Below, piece after piece: positions 17,102-25,924 of a stretch of 33,198 bases of DNA. The stretch lies in contig CAAGGT010000309.1 of assembly GCA_900769465.1 (NCBI GenBank), positions 1 through 33,198 of the forward strand. The letters are read 5' to 3'. Every line of letters starts with the position of its first letter. The stretch's first letter is position 1. The stretch is from Bacteroidaceae bacterium (GTDB taxonomy: Bacteria; Bacteroidota; Bacteroidia; Bacteroidales; Bacteroidaceae). Position numbers and translations under genes: made by a program. The notes below the pieces were generated by a model that saw nothing but the letters and a program-made list of their open reading frames with translations, did not search any database and was not told where the DNA came from.

Positions 17102-17144
17102 AAAAAGCCGTTAATAGTTCTGTATGAATTATTAACGGTTTTTT
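17102..17144 (+). terminator. mutS terminator abutting the katA start codon
   Basis: CCGTTAATA (17108-17116) pairs perfectly with TATTAACGG (17130-17138); the stem extends through A and T runs, and a T6 tract (17139-17144) runs directly into the katA ATG at 17145. It works as a mutS terminator, but a transcript entering katA through it would have its ribosome-binding region folded, so it could also attenuate katA. Confidence 0.65.
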
Positions 17145-18650
17145 ATGGATAAAAAATTATTGACAAACGAGGTTGGAGCACGAGTGCAGGACAACACAAA
17201 TTCGCTCACAGCCGGTGAACGTGGCCCGATACTGCTCGAAGACAACTGGTTACTCGAAAAATTGGCACATTTCGACCGCGAAGTAATCCCCGAACGGCGT
17301 ATGCACGCAAAGGGTAGCGGTGCTTTCGGATGTTTTACAGTAACAAATGATATAACACGTTACAGTTGTGCATCCGTTTTTTCAAAAGTCGGTAAAAAGA
17401 CCGATGTATTTGTACGTTTTTCGACCGTTGCAGGCGAACGTGGAGCAGCCGATGCCGAGCGTGACATTCGCGGCTTTGCAGTCAAATTCTACACCGATGA
17501 AGGTAACTGGGATTTGGTAGGCAACAACACACCGGTATTCTTTCTACGCGACCCATTACAATTCCCCGATTTAAACCACGCCATAAAACGTGACCCACAG
17601 ACAAACCTCCGTTCTCCGCAAAGTAACTGGGATTTCTGGACAATGCTCCCCGAGGCTCTGCACCAAATAACCATTGTAATGTCGGACCGTGGCATACCGG
17701 CCTCTTACCGCCATATGCACGGCTTTGGTTCACACACCTACAGTCTTATAAATGCAAATGGTGAGCGAGTATGGGTAAAATTTCATTTCCGCACACAACA
17801 GGGTATAAAAAACCTGAGCAATGAAGAGGCTGCAGCCATCATAGCACACGACCGTGAAAGTCACGGAAGAGACCTTTTTACAGCTATTGAAAAAGGAGAT
17901 TTTCCACGTTGGACACTATATATACAGGTGATGACAGAAGAACAGGCTGCCACATACAAAGAGAACCCTTTCGACATTACAAAAGTATGGAGCCACAAAG
18001 ATTTTCCCCTCATAGAGGTTGGAGTTTTAGAACTCAACCGCAACCCCGAGAACTATTTCGCCGATGTTGAACAAGCAGCCTTCAACCCGGCACATATAGT
18101 ACCGGGAATAGGACTTTCGCCCGATAAGCTGTTACAAGGAAGACTATTTTCATACGGCGATGCACAACGTTACAGGCTGGGAGTAAACAATGACCAAATA
18201 CCGGTCAACAGAGCAAAATGCCAAGTACACAGTTTTCACCGTGACGGCGCTATGCGGGTTGATGGCAACAATGGAGCTACAAAAGGTTATTCACCAAACA
18301 GTATTGGAGAGTGGAAAACAGCCCCGGCAATGTATGCACACTCGGCTGTTACAGGAGAGTCTATGCGCTACAATCCATACGAGGACCGCACCGATGACTG
18401 TTTCTACCAGCCGGGAAACCTTTACAGGCTAATGACAGAAGAAAAACGGGCATTATTAATAAGTAATACAACAGAGGATATGATGCCTGTTACAGAGAAT
18501 ATAAAATACCGTCACGCTGCACATTGTTATCTTGCCGACAAAGAGTATGGCACACGTCTTGCAGAAGCAATGCACATTGATATAAAAGAGGTCAAGAGAC
18601 TTGCTTCAATGAGCGAGACAGAAAGATTTGCTGCAACCGTAACAAAATAA
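17145..18650 (+). CDS. katA: Monofunctional heme catalase
   Basis: This 501-residue clade-3 type small-subunit catalase converts hydrogen peroxide to water and oxygen. The distal catalytic histidine is His54 in ERRMHAKGSGAFG. The active-site Asn lies in DLVGNNTPVFF (about 127-128). The proximal heme-binding tyrosine lies in RLFSYGDAQRYRLG (about 337). The protein is full length, with a catalytic core and a short C-terminal helical part. It is transcribed rightward, convergent with lgt, with stop codons 11 bp apart. A hairpin with a T tract ends exactly at the start codon, and no good consensus promoter was found in the 63-bp gap after mutS, so the promoter may be unusual, activator-dependent or inside mutS. 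Confidence 0.96.
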   Translation: MDKKLLTNEVGARVQDNTNSLTAGERGPILLEDNWLLEKLAHFDREVIPERRMHAKGSGAFGCFTVTNDITRYSCASVFSKVGKKTDVFVRFSTVAGERGAADAERDIRGFAVKFYTDEGNWDLVGNNTPVFFLRDPLQFPDLNHAIKRDPQTNLRSPQSNWDFWTMLPEALHQITIVMSDRGIPASYRHMHGFGSHTYSLINANGERVWVKFHFRTQQGIKNLSNEEAAAIIAHDRESHGRDLFTAIEKGDFPRWTLYIQVMTEEQAATYKENPFDITKVWSHKDFPLIEVGVLELNRNPENYFADVEQAAFNPAHIVPGIGLSPDKLLQGRLFSYGDAQRYRLGVNNDQIPVNRAKCQVHSFHRDGAMRVDGNNGATKGYSPNSIGEWKTAPAMYAHSAVTGESMRYNPYEDRTDDCFYQPGNLYRLMTEEKRALLISNTTEDMMPVTENIKYRHAAHCYLADKEYGTRLAEAMHIDIKEVKRLASMSETERFAATVTK

Positions 18651-18680
18651 GAAAAGCGGCTTTAAGCCGCTTTTCTTATT
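18646..18680. terminator. Bidirectional terminator overlapping the katA and lgt 3' ends
   Basis: A perfect 15-bp inverted repeat (AATAAGAAAAGCGGC / GCCGCTTTTCTTATT, loop TTTAA) contains the katA stop (18648-18650) and the last codons and stop of lgt (18662-18664). The A-rich outer arms become T-rich in either direction, so it can end both convergent transcripts. Confidence 0.8.
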
Positions 18681-19480
18681 CCCTTTATCATAAAATATGC
18701 TCCTGCAATTATCAACGGAATACTTAACCATTGTCCCATAATCAATGTCATCCCGTCCTCAAAAGCTACCTGGTTCTCCTTTATGAATTCCACAAAGAAA
18801 CGGAACGTGAATATAGTGAACAGGCAATACCCCAAAAAGAGTCCGCTTCCAATCCTTGCCTTGTACTTTTTGTATAACAGCAACCCGAAGAGGAATATTA
18901 CAAAATAGGCAATCGCCTCATAGAGTTGGGCAGGGTGGTGGGGTACCGTTTCGTTTGCTTGTATAAAGATTACACCCCAGGGAAGGTCGGTTTCGGTACC
19001 GATTATCTCACTGTTCATAAAATTGCCAATGCGTACCATTGCCGAAAAGAACGGGGCTGCAACGGCAATATTGTCGAGTGTCCACACCATTGTCAGTTTC
19101 GTCTTTCTGACATACAGCAGCAGTGCCGTTATGACACCTATTACACCACCGTGGCTTGCCAATCCTTCATAGCCGCTGAAAACCCACCCGTCGGCAGTAT
19201 TCTTTATCGGCAACAGCATCTCGACAGGGTGGAGAAGATAGTAGTCGGGCTGGTAGAAGAGACAATGTCCAAGCCTTGCACCAATTACAATTCCTGCAAA
19301 ACAGTACATGAAAAGAGGATCAAAAAGTTCTTCGCTTACACCTGCTTTACTGTACAGTTTCTTGACTATATAATATGCTCCAAGCAGGCCTATTACCCAA
19401 CACAGGGAGTAGTACCTGACATCGAAGCCGAAAATTGAGAACGGGCTTATGGACGGATCCCAGACAATGGCACAATTCAT
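18662..19480 (-). CDS. lgt: Prolipoprotein diacylglyceryl transferase
   Basis: This 272-residue inner-membrane enzyme transfers a diacylglyceryl group from phosphatidylglycerol to the lipobox cysteine of prolipoproteins, the first step of lipoprotein maturation. It has about seven transmembrane segments, the conserved GLASHGGVIGV (His and Gly of the HGG motif, about 112-122) and the Lgt signature RIGNFMNSEIIGTETDLPWG (about 152-171). It begins 2 bp after the ychF stop, so the two form an operon. Its 3' end, encoding IRKAA, lies inside the bidirectional terminator shared with katA. Confidence 0.95.
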   Translation of the reverse strand: MNCAIVWDPSISPFSIFGFDVRYYSLCWVIGLLGAYYIVKKLYSKAGVSEELFDPLFMYCFAGIVIGARLGHCLFYQPDYYLLHPVEMLLPIKNTADGWVFSGYEGLASHGGVIGVITALLLYVRKTKLTMVWTLDNIAVAAPFFSAMVRIGNFMNSEIIGTETDLPWGVIFIQANETVPHHPAQLYEAIAYFVIFLFGLLLYKKYKARIGSGLFLGYCLFTIFTFRFFVEFIKENQVAFEDGMTLIMGQWLSIPLIIAGAYFMIKGIRKAA

Positions 19481-19482
19481 AA

Positions 19483-20586
19483 TTACACGTTAAAGCGGAA
19501 GTGCATTATATCACCATCCTGTACAACATATTCCTTACCCTCGACACCCATCTTGCCGGCCTCCTTGACAGCAGCCTCGGAGCCGTAGTTGATGTAGTCG
19601 TCGTACTTTATTACCTCGGCACGGATAAAACCCTTCTCGAAATCGGTATGGATTACACCGGCGCACTGCGGTGCCTTCCAACCCTTGCGGAATGTCCACG
19701 CTTTTACTTCCATTGGACCGGCTGTAATATATGTCTGCAGGTTCAGGAGATGGTAAATAGCCTTGATAAGGCGGTCACAACCGGACTCCTTCAAGCCCAT
19801 ATCCTCAAGGAACATCTGTTTCTCCTCGTAACTTTCGAGCTCGGCAATATCAGCCTCGGTCTGTGCCGAAATGATAAGCAGCTCGGCATTCTCATCCTTT
19901 ATGGCCTCGCGCACGGCATCGACATATTTGTTACCATTGGCAGCCGATGTGTCATCAACGTTGCACACATAGAGTACAGGCTTTGATGTGAGCAGAAAAA
20001 GATTCTTTGCAATCTGTTGCTCGTCCTCGGTGTCAAAAACCACTGTACGGGCCGATTTTCCGGCTTCAAGAGCCTCTTTATAACGCATGAGAACATCATA
20101 CTCTAGCTTTGCCTGCTTGTCACCGCCCACACGCGCCTGCTTTTCGACACGCTTTATCCTGTTCTCAACAGTCTCAAGGTCCTTGAACTGGAGTTCAAGG
20201 TCAATGATCTCCTTGTCGCGCACTGGGTTCACCGAACCATCGACGTGGACAATATTGTCATTGTCAAAACAACGCAGAACGTGTATGATGGCATCGGTCT
20301 CACGTATATTACCCAAGAACTGGTTACCGAGGCCCTCACCCTTGCTTGCACCCTTTACAAGGCCTGCGATATCAACAATATCACAAGTTGCGGGAACAAT
20401 GCGGTCGGGGTGTATAAGCTCTGCCAATTTGTTGAGTCGTTCATCGGGAACGGTAATCTGTCCCAACTGTGCATCGATTGTACAGAACGGAAAGTTAGCT
20501 GCCTGTGCCTTCGCACTTGAAAGACAGTTGAAAAGTGTTGATTTTCCTACGTTGGGCAAGCCAACAATACCTGCTTTTAAAGCCAT
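19483..20586 (-). CDS. ychF: YchF/OLA1-type redox-regulated ATPase
   Basis: This 367-residue Obg-related P-loop protein prefers ATP to GTP, binds ribosomes and is implicated in stress responses. Visible features are the G1 loop GLPNVGKST (8-16), G3 DIAGLVKGASKGEGLGNQFL (about 70-90), a coiled-coil insertion (about 125-165), the N-x-D-type NVDD replacing the canonical GTPase NKxD, and a C-terminal TGS domain ending in EGKEYVVQDGDIMHFRFNV. Full length for the family. It is transcribed from a promoter 35 bp upstream (20621-20651) and is followed by lgt after 2 bp. Confidence 0.97.
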   Translation of the reverse strand: MALKAGIVGLPNVGKSTLFNCLSSAKAQAANFPFCTIDAQLGQITVPDERLNKLAELIHPDRIVPATCDIVDIAGLVKGASKGEGLGNQFLGNIRETDAIIHVLRCFDNDNIVHVDGSVNPVRDKEIIDLELQFKDLETVENRIKRVEKQARVGGDKQAKLEYDVLMRYKEALEAGKSARTVVFDTEDEQQIAKNLFLLTSKPVLYVCNVDDTSAANGNKYVDAVREAIKDENAELLIISAQTEADIAELESYEEKQMFLEDMGLKESGCDRLIKAIYHLLNLQTYITAGPMEVKAWTFRKGWKAPQCAGVIHTDFEKGFIRAEVIKYDDYINYGSEAAVKEAGKMGVEGKEYVVQDGDIMHFRFNV

Positions 20587-20620
20587 ATGAATATTTTTTT
20601 ATCGTTTTCAAAAAGTTCCG

Positions 20621-20651
20621 CAAAGGTAGTGAATAAATTCGGGACTGCGAA
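20621..20651 (-). promoter_or_regulatory. Promoter of ychF-lgt
   Basis: On the minus strand TTCG (20648-20651), a 19-bp spacer and TACCTTTG (20621-20628) match the Bacteroidetes consensus with one mismatch in the -33 element. It lies between the polA stop and the ychF ATG. Confidence 0.6.
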
Positions 20652-20663
20652 ATGCTGGATTGT

Positions 20664-23495
20664 TTAATGTGCTTCAAGCCAATTGGCTCCCCACCCGTAG
20701 TCGGCAATCAACGGAACCTCCAGTGCTATGGCATTCTGCATCTCGCCTGTAACTATTTCAAGTATGGTATCCTTTTCGTCGGGGTATACATTGAAGTTCA
20801 ATTCATCGTGTACCTGCAGTATCATGGTCGATTTCAATGAAGCAGCCTTAAAACGCCTGTATATATTGATCATGGCAACCTTTATGATATCGGCGGCACT
20901 ACCCTGGATAGGTGCATTCACAGCATTGCGCTCGGCATATCCGCGCACAACGGCATTGTGTGAATTTATATCGGGGAGATAACGCTTGCGGTGATATATG
21001 GTCTCAACGTAACCCTTCTCCTTGGCCAACTGTTTGCACTCCTCGATATATTGCTGCACACCGCTGTATGTGGCAAAGTAATTTTCAATAAGTTCCTTTG
21101 CCTCGCGACGGTCCACGTTCATCCTTTCGGCAAGACCGAACACCGAAATGCCATATATTATACCGAAATTGGCAACCTTGGCCTTGCGGCGTTCATCTTT
21201 CGTTACCTCATCTATGCTTTTCTTGTAGACTTTGGCTGCAGTGGCTGCGTGGATATCGTAACCGCTACGGAAGTCATCGATCATATTCCTGTCACCGCTC
21301 AAATGCGCCATGATACGAAGTTCAATCTGCGAGTAGTCGACCGAAAGGAACAGGTTACCATTGTCGGGAACAAAGGCCTTGCGCACCTCTTTTCCATCCT
21401 CGTCTCGTATAGGTATATTCTGTAGATTGGGATTGCTTGAACTCAAGCGCCCCGTTGCTGTGACTGTCTGGTTATAGGATGTATGTATCTTTCCCGTCCT
21501 GCGGTTAACAAGTTCGGGCAATGCATCAATATATGTACTCAAGAGTTTCTTGAGGCCACGATACTGTAGAATCTCCTTGACAATAGGATGCCTGTTCTGT
21601 AGTTGCGCCAGAACCTCCTCAGATGTAACGAACTGACCGGTCTTTGTCTTTTTGGGTTTGTCCACAATTTTCAACTTGCCGAACAGTATGTCACCCACCT
21701 GTTTTGGTGATGCTATATTGAATGGTTCACCGGCAAGGGAGTATATGTGTTCCTCAATGTCGGCAAGACGCTTGCTGAACAAGACGGATGTATCCTTAAG
21801 GGCTGCTGTGTCAATTCCGGCTCCGTTACGTTCCATATAAGCAAGCACAGGAACAAGAGGCATCTCTATGTTGTAGAACAGATTCTCCACACCCTCTCTA
21901 TGCAATTCATCCTGCAAGATGTTCTTCAATTTCAAGGTAACGTCAGCATCCTCACACGCATAGTCACAAACAAGGGTGGGGGGGACATCGCGCATATTCC
22001 TCTGGTTGCGCCCCTTTTCGCCGATAAGCTCCTCAATCTTTATTGTCTCGTAGCCAAGATAAATTTCGGCAAGGTAATCCATACCGTGGAAGAGTTCGGG
22101 TTGCAAGACATAATGGGCTATCATTGTGTCGAAAAGTTTTCCGCGCACCTCAATGCCATAGTTGGCAAGAACTGTGATGTCGTACTTGAGATTCTGGCCC
22201 ACCTTCTCAATTTCTTCGTTCTCGAAAATTTCCCTTAAAATCTCAAGACGCTCCTGCACCTTCTCTCTTTCGGCAGGCATAGTAATATAGAATGCCTCGT
22301 TATCCTTGACAGAAAGGCTGACACCCACCAATTCGGCATCAAGAGCTACCTTGCCGGTAGTTTCGGTGTCAAAGCATACAGTTTTGTATTTTTTCAGTGC
22401 AGTGACCAAAGAGGCTATATCTTGTTCTGTTTCAACGAGTTTATACACGTGAGACACCTCTTTTAACGTCAAATGGCTCGATTTTTTTTCTTCACCCGTA
22501 TCTTCGGTCGCAAAAAAATCAAAGAGAGAGCCTTGAATTGCTGTATCCTTTGATGATTTTTTTCTTGTTACCGATGAAGGCTGTCTGACCTCATTGGTCA
22601 AGTCATCAAAAAGCAAGGGAGCTTGTTGATTCTTCATCACCCTATCCTTCAAGGCGCGTAATTCATAAAATGCAAAAAGACGTGACAACTCCTCTTCGTT
22701 CGGTTGCTCACGTTTCAAGGCCTGCATATCAAGTTCAATAGGAACATCGGTCTTTATTGTTGCAAGAAATTTACTGAACAGTATCTTTTCCTTGTTCTCC
22801 TCGACCTTTGTCTTTAAAGCTCCTTTCAATTCCGATGTGTTGGCAAGCATATTTTCAATGCTGCCGAATTGGGCTATCAGTTTCTGGGCTGTCTTTTCTC
22901 CTACACCCGGGCATCCCGGAATGTTATCACTTGAATCACCCATAAGACCAAGCAGGTCGATAACCTGTGATGTTGCCTGAATTCCGAATTTCTCCTTGAC
23001 TCTCTCTACACCCATCACCTCAAATTCCTTGTCACCATATTTGGGACGGTAGATAAAAGTGGTTTCAGAAACCAACTGACCGTAATCCTTGTCGGGAGTC
23101 ATCATATATGTAACAATTCCCCTTTTCTCCGCCTCTTTTGCAAGAGTTCCTATCACATCATCGGCCTCATAGCCAGGAACCTCGAATATGGGGATATTAT
23201 AGGCTTTTATAAACTCCTTTATAACAGGTACCGACTCCCTGATAACCTCGGGGGTCTCTTCGCGTTGTGCCTTATACTGTTCATAGGCCTCGTGACGGAA
23301 AGTTGGCCCCTTGGGATCGAAGGCTATTCCAATATGCGTAGGGTTCTCCTTTTTCAACACATCCTCAAGAGTATTTATAAAGCCCATGATGGCCGATGTA
23401 TTGAATCCTTTTGAATTTATCCTGGGATTCTTTATGAATGCATAATATGCGCGGTAAATAAGTGCATATGCATCGAGAAGAAATAACTTGTCCAT
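20664..23495 (-). CDS. polA: DNA polymerase I
   Basis: This 943-residue repair and Okazaki-fragment polymerase has all three domains. The N-terminal 5'-3' flap exonuclease (1-300) shows LLDAYALIYRAYYAF, YEADDVIGTLAKEAEKRG and LGLMGDSSDNIPG. The 3'-5' proofreading domain (about 345-540) keeps its catalytic acids in CFDTETTG, so proofreading is probably active. The family-A polymerase has motif A DYSQIELRIMAHLSGD (about 717), motif B RRKAKVANFGIIYG (about 772) and motif C QVHDELNF (about 895). Residues about 305-345 form a linker rich in Ser, Lys and Thr. ychF follows after 77 bp but has its own promoter. Confidence 0.97.
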   Translation of the reverse strand: MDKLFLLDAYALIYRAYYAFIKNPRINSKGFNTSAIMGFINTLEDVLKKENPTHIGIAFDPKGPTFRHEAYEQYKAQREETPEVIRESVPVIKEFIKAYNIPIFEVPGYEADDVIGTLAKEAEKRGIVTYMMTPDKDYGQLVSETTFIYRPKYGDKEFEVMGVERVKEKFGIQATSQVIDLLGLMGDSSDNIPGCPGVGEKTAQKLIAQFGSIENMLANTSELKGALKTKVEENKEKILFSKFLATIKTDVPIELDMQALKREQPNEEELSRLFAFYELRALKDRVMKNQQAPLLFDDLTNEVRQPSSVTRKKSSKDTAIQGSLFDFFATEDTGEEKKSSHLTLKEVSHVYKLVETEQDIASLVTALKKYKTVCFDTETTGKVALDAELVGVSLSVKDNEAFYITMPAEREKVQERLEILREIFENEEIEKVGQNLKYDITVLANYGIEVRGKLFDTMIAHYVLQPELFHGMDYLAEIYLGYETIKIEELIGEKGRNQRNMRDVPPTLVCDYACEDADVTLKLKNILQDELHREGVENLFYNIEMPLVPVLAYMERNGAGIDTAALKDTSVLFSKRLADIEEHIYSLAGEPFNIASPKQVGDILFGKLKIVDKPKKTKTGQFVTSEEVLAQLQNRHPIVKEILQYRGLKKLLSTYIDALPELVNRRTGKIHTSYNQTVTATGRLSSSNPNLQNIPIRDEDGKEVRKAFVPDNGNLFLSVDYSQIELRIMAHLSGDRNMIDDFRSGYDIHAATAAKVYKKSIDEVTKDERRKAKVANFGIIYGISVFGLAERMNVDRREAKELIENYFATYSGVQQYIEECKQLAKEKGYVETIYHRKRYLPDINSHNAVVRGYAERNAVNAPIQGSAADIIKVAMINIYRRFKAASLKSTMILQVHDELNFNVYPDEKDTILEIVTGEMQNAIALEVPLIADYGWGANWLEAH

Positions 23496-23533
23496 TTTTA
23501 AATTAGATTAACTGATTGTAAAAATACATATTT

Positions 23534-23567
23534 TTTGCCACTTTCCTTTGCTTTTTTATTACTTTTG
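23534..23567 (+). promoter_or_regulatory. Candidate promoter of the polyprenyl synthase gene
   Basis: TTTG (23534-23537) and TACTTTTG (23560-23567), a perfect TAnnTTTG box, are 22 bp apart, one base more than the usual range. The start codon lies 52 bp downstream. Confidence 0.5.
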
Positions 23568-23619
23568 CAATCAAACAGTGTTTTAAGTTTCTATTCAAAC
23601 ATAAATACACAAATCCGTT

Positions 23620-24594
23620 ATGGATATTTTGTCAACAATAAAAAAGCCTCTGGAGCAAGAAATCATTGATTTCAACGAATATTTCAAATCAATGTTGAAA
23701 AGTGATGTAGTGCTTATGGATGATGCATTGTCTTTCCTCAGCGATTCGATTGGAAAAATGATGCGTCCAATGCTTGTTCTATTGGTGGCAAAAAGTATCG
23801 GTAATGTAAACGAAAAGACATATTCGGCAGCTGCAGCTGTGGAGATGTTGCACACAGCAAGCCTGCTGCATGACGATGTTATAGACGAGAGTGACAAACG
23901 CCGTGGACGTCCTTCACTGAACGTACGTTTCAACAACAATGTAGCTGTACTCACCGGTGATTACCTCTTCTCAATGTCGCTAGGCTGCACTGCAAAGACA
24001 GGTGACATACGTATAATAGATTCAATATCCGTTATGGGACGTGACCTACCCAATGGAGAGGTTATGCAGGTTGAACTCCAGCAGAAAGGTTCATATAACG
24101 AGGAGAATTATCTTAAAGTAATTTATTACAAGACAGCATCACTCTTTGTGTGCTGTTGTGCCTGCGCTGTATATACGGCAGATGGTAGCGAAGAGTATGT
24201 TGAAAAGTTCAGCACTTATGGCAAATATGCCGGTCTTTGTTTCCAGATAAAGGATGACATATTTGATTATTACAGTAATGATATTGGAAAACCAACAGGC
24301 AGCGATATGCGTGAAGGAAAAATAACATTACCTGCATTGTATGTGTTAAAGAACAGTTCAAACCCACTTTTGATACCGGTACGCGAAAAATTATCAAAAG
24401 GAATTTATCTCGATGAAAAGGAGATAGAAACATTGATAGAGATATCAAAGAATGAGGGTGGGGTGGAGTATGCCAACAACCGCATAAACCATTATCGTAA
24501 CTTGGCTATAGAATCAATTCCGTCAGATATAAAAGATGAATATCGCAATGCACTTGTTGCGTATATCGATTATGTTATTTCAAGGGAAAAATAA
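23620..24594 (+). CDS. Trans-polyprenyl diphosphate synthase (IspA/IspB family)
   Basis: This 324-residue polyprenyl synthetase condenses isopentenyl diphosphate onto allylic diphosphates, probably to make the long side chain of menaquinone. The first aspartate-rich motif is LLHDDVIDESDKRRGRPS (about 84-101) with the following Arg pair, and the second is QIKDDIFDYYSNDIGKPTGSDMREGKITLP (about 209-238). The chain-length-determining residues before the first Asp motif are small or medium (VEMLHTASL), which fits a long-chain product such as octaprenyl or longer, but that is inference. It stands alone on the plus strand, with its own promoter and a strong shared terminator downstream. Confidence 0.94.
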   Translation: MDILSTIKKPLEQEIIDFNEYFKSMLKSDVVLMDDALSFLSDSIGKMMRPMLVLLVAKSIGNVNEKTYSAAAAVEMLHTASLLHDDVIDESDKRRGRPSLNVRFNNNVAVLTGDYLFSMSLGCTAKTGDIRIIDSISVMGRDLPNGEVMQVELQQKGSYNEENYLKVIYYKTASLFVCCCACAVYTADGSEEYVEKFSTYGKYAGLCFQIKDDIFDYYSNDIGKPTGSDMREGKITLPALYVLKNSSNPLLIPVREKLSKGIYLDEKEIETLIEISKNEGGVEYANNRINHYRNLAIESIPSDIKDEYRNALVAYIDYVISREK

Positions 24595-24606
24595 AAAGAC
24601 TAAAAT

Positions 24607-24650
24607 ATACAAAAGAGACAGCCGGGGTTTCCCGGCTGTCTCTTTTGTAT
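24607..24650. terminator. Strong bidirectional terminator
   Basis: A perfect 20-bp inverted repeat with loop GTTT has GC-rich inner arms (GACAGCCGGG / CCCGGCTGTC) and A-rich then T-rich ends. It serves the rightward polyprenyl synthase gene and the leftward deoC transcript, whose stop is at 24663. Confidence 0.85.
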
Positions 24651-24662
24651 ACAATGGTAATA

Positions 24663-25598
24663 TCAGAAGAATTTGATTTCCTCGCCAACAATCTCACTCA
24701 AGCAAAGATTTGCCAAACGGCTTGTTCCCAGACGGAAGAGTTCATTGTTCAACCACTCCTCACCAAGCAACTCTTTTACTATAGTGTAGTATACAAGAGC
24801 ATCGTGAACGGTATTGATTCCGCCAGCAGGTTTGAAACCGATCTTGCGGCCTGTCTTCTGGTAATACTCCTTAATAGTCTGGCACATTACATATGCAGCC
24901 TCGGGTGTTGCGGCAGGAGACTCTTTGCCTGTAGATGTCTTAATAAAATCAGCACCGGAATATATCGACAAAATCGATGCTTTTTTAATATTTTCGGCTG
25001 TTGAGAGCGCACCTGTTTCAAGGATTACTTTCAAATGCCTGTCACCACATACACTCTTTAGTTCCTGTATCTCGTCACACACACCTTCATAATCACCGCT
25101 GAGGAACTTGCCAACACTTAATACGATATCAATCTCCGTAGCACCATCGTGAATGGCCATGGCAGTCTCGGCAACCTTTATCTCCTGAAATGTCTGCGAT
25201 GACGGAAAACCACCCGAAACACAAGCTATACCAACATCCTCAACCTGCAAAGTATCGTTTACAATCTTTGCGAAATTAGGATATACACAAATTGCGGCAA
25301 CATTCTTCAAATCGGGATATCTGTCATCGAATTCATTAACCTTTTCGGTGAAAGCCATAACACTCTCCTCGCTGTCGGTACACTTGAGAGTGGTGAGGTC
25401 AATACAGTTGAAAAGAAGTTTCTTTACCTCGAGAGTATTGTTGGACTCTACTTTTGTTTCTATAAGTTTTTTCACCTCAAAAGCAACCTCATCGTCACTC
25501 ATAGCCTTGCTGTATTCACTAATGACAAAGTCATACTTGCTCTCTTCATCGGCGTGGTGATGATGCTCACCACAAGCACAATTGATCTTTTCACTCAT
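24663..25598 (-). CDS. deoC: Deoxyribose-phosphate aldolase
   Basis: This 311-residue TIM-barrel aldolase cleaves 2-deoxyribose-5-phosphate to glyceraldehyde-3-phosphate and acetaldehyde in deoxynucleoside catabolism. The barrel motifs are visible: VAAICVYPNF, VACVSGGFPSSQ, EIDIVLSVGKFLSGDY, LKVILETGAL and the Schiff-base lysine in FIKTSTGK (about Lys219), then GFKPAGGI. The N-terminus is odd: it begins MSEKINCACGEHHHHADEE, a Cys- and His-rich tag not needed by the fold and suggestive of metal binding. About 50 residues precede the core, more than in E. coli DeoC. The gene overlaps the mazG-like gene by 8 bp and ends the leftward dtd-mazG-deoC group. Confidence 0.95.
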   Translation of the reverse strand: MSEKINCACGEHHHHADEESKYDFVISEYSKAMSDDEVAFEVKKLIETKVESNNTLEVKKLLFNCIDLTTLKCTDSEESVMAFTEKVNEFDDRYPDLKNVAAICVYPNFAKIVNDTLQVEDVGIACVSGGFPSSQTFQEIKVAETAMAIHDGATEIDIVLSVGKFLSGDYEGVCDEIQELKSVCGDRHLKVILETGALSTAENIKKASILSIYSGADFIKTSTGKESPAATPEAAYVMCQTIKEYYQKTGRKIGFKPAGGINTVHDALVYYTIVKELLGEEWLNNELFRLGTSRLANLCLSEIVGEEIKFF

Positions 25599-25923
25599 AT
25601 CGTTCCAATTTAGGATTATTCAAATGTCTTTTATTATCTCTTTTTGTCTTTTTATCGAAGTTTTTCTCGAGTGACTCGGTCAAATCGACACCTGTCTGGT
25701 TGGCTATACAGATGAGTACCCATAACACATCGGCAAGTTCATCACCAAGATTGGTTTTCTCGTTCTCCTTGAATGACTGTTCACCATATTTGCGTGCCAT
25801 AATACGCGCCACTTCACCAACCTCCTCGGTCAGAATTGCAGTATTGGTAAGCTCGTTGAAATAACGTACACCATACTCCTTTATCCACGCATCAACACGC
25901 TGCTGTGCCTCTTTTATTGTCAT
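25591..25923 (-). CDS. MazG-like nucleotide pyrophosphohydrolase
   Basis: This 110-residue small all-alpha NTP pyrophosphohydrolase hydrolyses (d)NTPs or damaged nucleotides to monophosphates. The catalytic metal-binding pattern is present: AILTEEVGEVARIMARKYG (the ExxE pair) followed by NLGDELADVLWVLICIANQTG (the ExxD pair). I chose the ATG at 25923 (MTIKEAQQ), 1 bp after the dtd stop. An in-frame ATG at 25947 would add eight residues and overlap dtd by 23 bp, which is less likely. Its 3' end overlaps deoC by 8 bp, so translation is probably coupled. Confidence 0.92.
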   Translation of the reverse strand: MTIKEAQQRVDAWIKEYGVRYFNELTNTAILTEEVGEVARIMARKYGEQSFKENEKTNLGDELADVLWVLICIANQTGVDLTESLEKNFDKKTKRDNKRHLNNPKLERYE

Positions 25924-25924
25924 A

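Noticed and set aside
22441..22456. Second parS-like word (TTATACACGTGAGACA) inside polA
   Set aside because: Only 12 of 16 positions match the consensus, and the left half is poor; it lies in a conserved coding frame.
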